Shown here in pieces: positions 58,836 through 64,000 of a stretch of DNA of 64,000 nucleotides. Under the pieces are notes generated by a model, which made no database searches, was not told the DNA's origin, and worked only from the letters and a program-made list of their open reading frames with translations. How positions within the stretch are numbered: position 1 is the first letter of the stretch; each line of letters opens with the position of its first letter. Source of the DNA: Micromonospora avicenniae (GTDB taxonomy: Bacteria; Actinomycetota; Actinomycetes; Mycobacteriales; Micromonosporaceae); assembly GCF_900156065.1 (NCBI RefSeq), contig NZ_FTNF01000027.1:1-64000 (forward strand), written 5' to 3'. The position numbers and the translations under genes were made by a program.

Positions 58836-60005
58836 ATGACGAAGCGATGGGGCATGACGGTACCGTTGACCGGAGTTCCGCTCGCCGACCACGCCGCGGT
58901 CTACGCGGCCCTCGCCCGGGCCGGTTTCACCGACGTCTGGTCCTCCGAGGTGGCGGGGGCCGACGCGTTCACCCCGCTGACCCTCGCCGCCGTCTGGCAG
59001 CCTCGCCTTCGGCTGGGCACCGCCGTGGTGCCCGCCTTCACCCGAGGCCCCGGGCTGCTCGCGATGAGCGCCGCCGCGCTCGCCGAGCTCGCGCCCGGAC
59101 GGTTCGCCCTCGGCATCGGATCCTCCTCACCTGTCGTTGTTCAGGACTGGAACGCGGTGTCGTTCACCGAGCCGTACCGGCGCACCCGGGACGTGCTCCG
59201 CTTCCTGCGCGCCGCGCTGGCCGGGGAGACGGTGGACGGCGCCTTCGACACCTTCACCGTGCGCCGGTTCACCCTGGAGCGTCCGCCCGCCCTACCGCCG
59301 CAGCTGGTGCTGGCCGCGCTGCGTCCCGGCATGCTCCGGCTGGCCGGCGCGGAGGCCGACGGGGTGATCCTCAACTGGCTCGCCGCCGACGACGTGCCGC
59401 GCGCCCTGGCCGAACTGGGCTCGCCCCGGCCGGGATTCGAGGTCACCGCCCGGATCTTCGTCTGCCCCACCGAGGACGCCGAACACGCCCGGAAACTGGG
59501 CCGCCGGCTGATCACCAGCTACCTCACCGTTCCCGCGTACGCCGCGTTCCACCGCTGGCTCGGCCGCGAGGACGTACTCGGGCCGATGTGGAAGGCCTGG
59601 GCGGACGGCGACCGGCGTGGCGCGCTGGCCGCAGTGCCCGACGAGCTGGTCGACGCGCTCGTGCTGCACGGTTCGCCCGAGCAGGTCCGCCAGCAGGTGC
59701 AGCGGTACGTCGACGCCGGGGTCGACGTGCCCGTACTCGCGGTGCTGCCGACGCCCGAACTGGCCGCCGGCGGACCGGCGGCGCTGGCCGAGCTCATCGC
59801 CCGGCTCGGCCTGGCGGCACTCGCGCCTCCGGCCTGCGCCCCAGCGGAGGCGGCCGGCCCGGCAGCGCCCGCTCCCTCGTCGTCCGGCGCTCCAGCCGAC
59901 GCCGTCGGCCCGGCCGATGGTCCGGTCGTGATTCCCGATCCGACGTCCGCGTCGACCTCGATGTCCGGCTCGGGTTCCCGGTCCGGCGCGGGAGAGGAGA
60001 GCTAG
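58836..60005 (+). CDS. LLM class F420-dependent oxidoreductase
   Basis: 389 residues from ATG 58836; the frame is open earlier but the luciferase-like barrel starts here. LLM marks: LADHAAVYAALARAGFTDVWSSEVAGADAFTPLTLA, RLGTAVVPAFTRGPGLLAMSAAALAELAPGRFALGIGSSSPVVVQDWN and a late GSPEQVRQQVQRYVDAGVDVPVLAVLP. Such enzymes use reduced F420 or FMN. The last ~65 residues are an Ala/Pro/Ser-rich tail (residues about 325-389) with no fold. The SDR gene starts at the next base after the stop, so they probably act in one pathway. Confidence 0.88.
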   Translation: MTKRWGMTVPLTGVPLADHAAVYAALARAGFTDVWSSEVAGADAFTPLTLAAVWQPRLRLGTAVVPAFTRGPGLLAMSAAALAELAPGRFALGIGSSSPVVVQDWNAVSFTEPYRRTRDVLRFLRAALAGETVDGAFDTFTVRRFTLERPPALPPQLVLAALRPGMLRLAGAEADGVILNWLAADDVPRALAELGSPRPGFEVTARIFVCPTEDAEHARKLGRRLITSYLTVPAYAAFHRWLGREDVLGPMWKAWADGDRRGALAAVPDELVDALVLHGSPEQVRQQVQRYVDAGVDVPVLAVLPTPELAAGGPAALAELIARLGLAALAPPACAPAEAAGPAAPAPSSSGAPADAVGPADGPVVIPDPTSASTSMSGSGSRSGAGEES

Positions 60006-60797
60006 GTGAACCTGACCGACCGGATCGTGGTGATCACCGGCGCGGCGGGCGGCATCGGCGCCGCGCTGGCCCGCCGGTTCAGCGCCGAGGGCGCCGCCGC
60101 CGTCGTCCTGGCCGACGTGAACTCCGAAGCCGTCCGCGCGGTCGCCGACAGCGTCGGCCCGATCGCGCACCCGGTGGCCGTCGACGTCACCGATGAGGAA
60201 CAGGTATGCGCACTGGTCGCCGACACCGAGCGGCGGTACGGCCGGATCGACCTGTTCTGCGCGAACGCGGGCATCACCACCGGTGGCGGGATCGAGATCG
60301 ACGATGCCGGGTGGGACCGGGCCTGGCGGGTGAACGTGCTCGCGCACGTCTACTCGGCCCGGGCGGTGCTGCCGGGAATGCTCGCCCAGGGCGGCGGTCA
60401 CCTGCTGCACACCTGCTCGGCAGCGGGCGTGCTGACCGCGGTCGGCGACGCCCCGTACACCGCGACGAAGCACGCGGCGCTCGGTTTCGCCGAGTGGCTG
60501 TCGGTCACCTACCGGGACCGGGGGATCCGGGTGAGCGCGCTCTGCCCGCAGGGAGTGGACACCCCGATGCTCACCGACGGGCTGGCCGCCGGTCACCTGG
60601 GCGCGCGGGTCGTCGCCGCCTCCGGCGCGGTGCTCACCCCCGACCGGGTCGCGGACGCCGCCGTTGCCGGGCTGGCCGAAGAGCGTTTCCTGATCCTCCC
60701 GCACCCGGAGGTCGCCGCGTACGCTCGCCGCCGCGCCGAGGACCCGGACGGCTGGCAGGCCGGCCTACGCAAGCTCGTCCGCCGCCTCACGGCCTGA
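60006..60797 (+). CDS. SDR family NAD(P)-dependent oxidoreductase
   Basis: 263 residues from GTG 60006, directly after the LLM stop. Cofactor loop TGAAGGIGAALARRF near residues 11-25, LADVN suggesting NAD preference, CANAGITTGGG, catalytic Ser in CSAAG and YTATKHAALGF near 155. The Asp in LADV favours NAD over NADP. Substrate unknown; the coupled LLM gene suggests a two-step oxidation of a ketone or lipid. Confidence 0.9.
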   Translation: MNLTDRIVVITGAAGGIGAALARRFSAEGAAAVVLADVNSEAVRAVADSVGPIAHPVAVDVTDEEQVCALVADTERRYGRIDLFCANAGITTGGGIEIDDAGWDRAWRVNVLAHVYSARAVLPGMLAQGGGHLLHTCSAAGVLTAVGDAPYTATKHAALGFAEWLSVTYRDRGIRVSALCPQGVDTPMLTDGLAAGHLGARVVAASGAVLTPDRVADAAVAGLAEERFLILPHPEVAAYARRRAEDPDGWQAGLRKLVRRLTA

Positions 60798-60851
60798 CCC
60801 GTCCGCGACGCCCTCAGCGACCGGAGGGCCGTTCGCACCTTCATCGGACCG

Positions 60852-61184
60852 TCAAGCAGCAGTGGTCGGGAACGGCCACCCGATGACCCGGTCGGCGGTG
60901 ACACCTCGGAGGTTGGCACCGTCCCAGCGGACCCCGGTGACGTCCGTGCGCCCGTACCCCGGATCGTGCGTCACGACGTAGCTGAAGCTCGCGTAGGACA
61001 GATCCGTGTCACGCAGATCGGCATCCCGCAGGTCGCAGCCGGCGAAGTGAGCGCCCCGCAGGGAGGCACCCCGAAGGTCGGCGCCGCGAAAGTCACACAA
61101 CTTGAACGAGTGCCGATCCAGGTTGCGATGCCGAAGATCGCGGCCCACGAACGACTGCCGGGTCGCGCCAGGCAGGATGCTCAT
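60852..61184 (-). CDS. pentapeptide repeat protein
   Basis: 110 residues from ATG 61184, six bases after a TACGTT box. About eight A(D/N)LRG-type pentapeptides between residues 15 and 65 (DFRGADLRGASLRGAHFAG, CDLRDADLRDTDLSYASF) and a few more near the end. They would fold as a short right-handed beta-helix. Quinolone-resistance proteins such as MfpA share this fold but are twice as long, so that role is not implied. Confidence 0.85.
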   Translation of the reverse strand: MSILPGATRQSFVGRDLRHRNLDRHSFKLCDFRGADLRGASLRGAHFAGCDLRDADLRDTDLSYASFSYVVTHDPGYGRTDVTGVRWDGANLRGVTADRVIGWPFPTTAA

Positions 61185-61190
61185 CCGCGA

Positions 61191-61196
61191 AACGTA
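61191..61196 (-). promoter_or_regulatory. -10 box TACGTT for leaderless pentapeptide gene
   Basis: On the minus strand TACGTT is followed by six bases and ATG 61184. Confidence 0.45.
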
Positions 61197-61272
61197 GCCC
61201 GCTCGTTCGATGCCGAGCCACCCGCTTTCTGCGCGTTCCACGCTCGGCAAGCCATGCTGGTTGACTAGCGGC

Positions 61273-61875
61273 ATGGCGGACAGGCGCGACGACTTGTCAG
61301 CGCGGCTGGCGCGGGTGGCGTCGAAGTTGACGGCTGCGGCGTCGTCGCCCGGCGAGCCGGTCATGTTCGGTGCTGAATCCCACCGATTCCGGATCGGGCC
61401 GGCGTTGTCGGAAGATGCGGTCGTCGTCTTCGAGAGGCGTCATAGGGTCAAGCTGCCGGCCGACTATCGCGGCTTCATCACCACTGTCGGGCACGGGGGA
61501 CCCGGTCGGTTCGGTGGCGCCGGGCCGTTCTACGGTCTGTTTTCGATCGACGACTGGGAGTGGGCCCTACTGGGCGACCCGGACGTCACCATGTTGGCCA
61601 AACCGTTTCCGGCCGAACCCGACCGGGTGTACGACGACTGGCTTGCTGAGGCGGCGCCGGGCGAGGACGACGAGCCGTACCGCGGAACGTTGGCGCTCAG
61701 CCATCAGGGCTGTGAGGATCTGTCACTGCTCGTCCTCACCGGTCCTGCCCGCGGACGGGTCGTCGAGACCTGCCCGGGCAAGCAGGGGCCGCGCTTCACC
61801 AAGGATCCGGACTTCCTCTCCTGGTACGAGAGATGGCTGGACGCCGTTCTGGCCGGCGAGCGGCACTTCCGCTGA
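61273..61875 (+). CDS. SMI1/KNR4 (SUKH) family protein
   Basis: 200 residues from ATG 61273. SUKH pattern: SEDAVVVFERRHRVKLPADYRGFITTVGHGGPG near residues 45-77, a loop with FYGLFSID, and a late GTLALSHQGCEDLSLLVLTG followed by RGRVVETC and FLSWYERWLDAVL. SUKH proteins serve as immunity factors or general scaffolds. No toxin gene adjoins it. The stop is followed by a 57-bp tandem repeat. Confidence 0.85.
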   Translation: MADRRDDLSARLARVASKLTAAASSPGEPVMFGAESHRFRIGPALSEDAVVVFERRHRVKLPADYRGFITTVGHGGPGRFGGAGPFYGLFSIDDWEWALLGDPDVTMLAKPFPAEPDRVYDDWLAEAAPGEDDEPYRGTLALSHQGCEDLSLLVLTGPARGRVVETCPGKQGPRFTKDPDFLSWYERWLDAVLAGERHFR

Positions 61876-62412
61876 GCGGCGCGGGGGTCGGATGCGGTGC
61901 CGACCGCTGTCGAGCTGCCCCAGATCTGGGCCGCTGCCGCCTCGATCGCGATGCCAAGCCCGGCCCACGCCTGCCCCAGATCTGGGCCGCTGCCGCGTCG
62001 ATCGCGACGCCGAGCCCGGCCCCACGCCTGCCCGGGAAATGGGGCAGCTCGACAGCGACGGGAGAGCACTACCGCAGCCGCCCGCCGGTCCTTCGGGCTC
62101 GGCGGGCGGTCGCGCTCAGTTCGCCACTTCCCCAGCCGAAGGCCTCCAACGTGATGTCGGTCCGGGTACCGAAGGCCTTGAAGAGCTTGGCGATCGGACC
62201 ATGCGGAGGCTGTCGCCGACCGTGGCGAACACCGTGGCCGGAGAGGCCCCGATCTCTTGTGCCACGAACCACGGCGCCATGAGGTTCCGGCCCACCGGCT
62301 TCCAGACACTCGGCGAGCCCGGTCGCCAGCAACGAACGGCGGAGTAGGTCGATGCCCCTGATCCATGCACGGACCGCGCTCGCCAGCAGCTGGCGGTCGC
62401 CGTTGGACGCTG
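61876..62412 (-). other. gap with repeat and possible decayed regulator
   Basis: A 57-bp tandem repeat occupies 61915-62027. In the rest, minus-strand fragments in two frames look like a broken TetR-type regulator (LLATGLAECLEAGGPE in one, VAQEIGASPATVFATVGDS in another), but no continuous gene can be drawn. Confidence 0.35.
61915..62027 (+). repeat. 57-bp tandem duplication
   Basis: Copies 61915-61970 and 61971-62027 with a handful of changes; a six-base start of a third copy follows. Each holds the palindrome CCCAGATCTGGG. Confidence 0.92.
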
Positions 62413-63693
62413 TCAAAGTCGGTCGTACTGATCCTGTACGAGGGCGTGGACGCGAGCAACGTCAACCGATCCCGGCTGTGCTTCCGTGATGAGCAGCACG
62501 ACGTCTTGCCGTTGGGCGATCGCGTCGACCTGGACGCGGCCCTTGTCGTCTCTGGCCGGGTCGACGAACGATTGACTTCCCTGCGGGCCGGTCGTCGTCG
62601 CGCTTTCGCTGATCCGCTTCGTCCGGGCCCGACGGCAGTATGTTTCCAGGAACCCGCTCGCCTCGTCGTTCGAGCCGAACTGAATCAAGGTCACAGTCAC
62701 CGATGTGCCGTTCCCTTCGGTCCAGCCCTCCGTTACGGCGCGGCGCATCCCGAGCAGCGAAATGATGTCCCCTGGTTCTGCCGCGTCGATCAACTGTGTC
62801 GCCTGGCTGATGCTGAGTCGGCCGTCGGTGCCGATGACGTCGGGGTTGGGCGCGGAGCCGACAGGCGCGTCCACCAGGAATTCACGGAGGTCGCTGGGGT
62901 GGTCGCGGGGTGCGGGCGGCCGGTTCAGCGCAAACCAGGCAGTCCCACCGGCTACGGCAACTGCTGTGATCACTCCGAGAACCAGGGCGGTGACCGGACC
63001 GCGGCGCCGCCACCACGGTACCCACTCCGGTCGTGCCGACCATCCCGTTGCGACCGGCGATTGCGACGCGCGCGCCTGCGAGACGGTCGTCGGCTGCGGC
63101 GAGGGTGACATCGACCGCGGGTCGTGCCCTGGTGGCGCGGCCGGTGGCTGCGACGTTTCGTTTTCCGGGCGGGCTCGTCCTGGCGCCATGAGAGTCCCCA
63201 GGGCGACGGTCACCAGCAGCGCCCCGAGCAACGCGAGCAGCGCCCCGGATTGGATGTCAGCAGCGGGGTTGTCGCTGGCCCGCGCGCCGCTGGCGTCAAC
63301 AGCGTGCCTTCCGAGATCGAAGGTTAGAAAGACGATCACGACATCGGCCACGCAGACGAGACGGAGCAACATGCGCCGCCAATCCGGCTTGACCCACGCC
63401 GCCGCGAACGCCCCGAACAACACCACCCAGCCGACAAGCAGGGGAATTGCCGCCTCCGACAGGTCGACGAGCCGATACCCCCGCGCGGCCTGCTCGGGAT
63501 CCTCTCCGAACAACCGATCCAGTGTGTCCGCAGTCCGCACCGCTACCCATGGCATGAACTGGGCGCCGACCAGCGCCAACAGGCCCAGCGCGGCTAGCGC
63601 GAGCGCGGTGACACGCTGGCGACCTGGTCCCGCCACGCGAGCGGGCGTGCCAGACGTGGCATCCCTGTCAGCAGGTGAGGATTCGATCTTCAC
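62413..63693 (-). CDS. uncharacterised membrane protein
   Basis: 426 residues from ATG 63693. Four membrane helices in the first 170 residues (ALALAALGLLALVGAQFMPW; IPLLVGWVVLFGAFAAAW; LVCVADVVIVFLTF; LLALLGALLVTVALGTLM), a Pro/Ser-rich cytoplasmic linker, a fifth helix near 232-252, and an extracellular domain of about 170 residues with one Cys. The last part (SISQATQLIDAAEPGDII, LITEAQPGSVDVARV) is not a family I know. Function unknown. Confidence 0.7.
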   Translation of the reverse strand: MKIESSPADRDATSGTPARVAGPGRQRVTALALAALGLLALVGAQFMPWVAVRTADTLDRLFGEDPEQAARGYRLVDLSEAAIPLLVGWVVLFGAFAAAWVKPDWRRMLLRLVCVADVVIVFLTFDLGRHAVDASGARASDNPAADIQSGALLALLGALLVTVALGTLMAPGRARPENETSQPPAAPPGHDPRSMSPSPQPTTVSQARASQSPVATGWSARPEWVPWWRRRGPVTALVLGVITAVAVAGGTAWFALNRPPAPRDHPSDLREFLVDAPVGSAPNPDVIGTDGRLSISQATQLIDAAEPGDIISLLGMRRAVTEGWTEGNGTSVTVTLIQFGSNDEASGFLETYCRRARTKRISESATTTGPQGSQSFVDPARDDKGRVQVDAIAQRQDVVLLITEAQPGSVDVARVHALVQDQYDRL

Positions 63694-63951
63694 CCAGGCA
63701 TGATGGCAGCCCGCGATCCATCATCGTCTACCGGGTTTCGCCACTCGCTCGATGCCGGCTGGGTTTGGGAAGTCCTTCAGGTGCTGACCCGGGCACTCCG
63801 ACCGGCCGGACGCGTCACACCTCAACCGATACCCCTCAGGTATCAGTCCTCGCCGAATCGATCATCGTTCGCGCAGCTCCCGTGAGGTGCACTGGCGAGG
63901 CGGCGGTCAACGGACCGGCCGCTCACAGCAGCGAGTCATGGGAGATCGAAA

Positions 63952-64000
63952 ATGGGTCAGCTCGACGGCAGGGTCGCGGTGGTGACCGGCTCCAGCGAAG
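63952..64000 (+). CDS. SDR family oxidoreductase, first codons (3' end outside window)
   Basis: Starts at ATG 63952 with GGGAG seven to eight bases upstream and encodes MGQLDGRVAVVTGSSE before the window ends. GRVAVVTG followed by S-S is the usual SDR cofactor strand and loop. The class beyond that cannot be judged. Confidence 0.75.
   Translation, partial: MGQLDGRVAVVTGSSE

Noticed and set aside
60852..61184. Quinolone-resistance type (MfpA/Qnr) pentapeptide protein
   Set aside because: Only about half the length and repeat number of those proteins.

Overview
The window reads as chromosome of a high-GC actinomycete, most like Micromonospora or a close relative. This rests on consistently G/C third codon positions, frequent GTG starts, a mycothiol-type DinB enzyme, a luciferase-like F420 oxidoreductase, an AfsR/SARP regulator, a conservon-type kinase, an actinobacterial trp leader peptide, and many starts preceded 6-7 nt upstream by a TANNNT box (leaderless mRNAs). 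No rRNA, tRNA or CRISPR was found.

1-9.2 kb: the 3' part of a very large RHS/YD-repeat polymorphic toxin ending in a Hint autoprotease and a cytidine-deaminase-like tip. It is followed by a strong hairpin and then seven small genes that look like an immunity array, including DUF4265, SUKH (SMI1/KNR4) and Imm1 proteins. A decayed IS5-type transposase splits the array. Codon use is less GC-rich here than elsewhere.

9.3-23 kb: a lipoprotein, an AfsR/SARP regulator, a RusA-like protein, a VOC protein, a spectinomycin-kinase-like phosphotransferase, a DUF1028 protein, a complete lpqY-sugABC-type trehalose importer, an AlkZ-like winged-helix protein and a WrbA-type quinone reductase.

23-33 kb: a fused anthranilate/ADIC synthase behind a trp attenuator with a 19-residue leader peptide, an FGGY sugar kinase, a two-gene remnant of a conservon, and a GH1 beta-glucosidase with a CebR-type operator. 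Membrane proteins follow.

33-41.5 kb: a mycothiol-type enzyme ending in a 28-bp minisatellite, a four-gene molybdate operon headed by a HTH-TOBE regulator, an OsmC protein, and a 1760-bp IS200/IS605 element (tnpA plus tnpB). The element cleanly interrupts a GNAT acetyltransferase gene.

41.5-52 kb: small conserved proteins, an orphan CdiI-type immunity protein, DUF1062, a divergent LysR/MFS pair, and a three-gene operon (AhpD-like, DUF6220, membrane-fused multicopper oxidase) facing a NarL-type two-component system across a palindromic operator.

52-64 kb: a large secreted subtilase, an MpaB-type protein, a methyltransferase, a second DUF1028 protein, an LLM oxidoreductase plus SDR pair, a pentapeptide-repeat protein, a SUKH protein, an uncharacterised membrane protein and the first codons of another SDR. 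Several intergenic minisatellites sit directly after stop codons.
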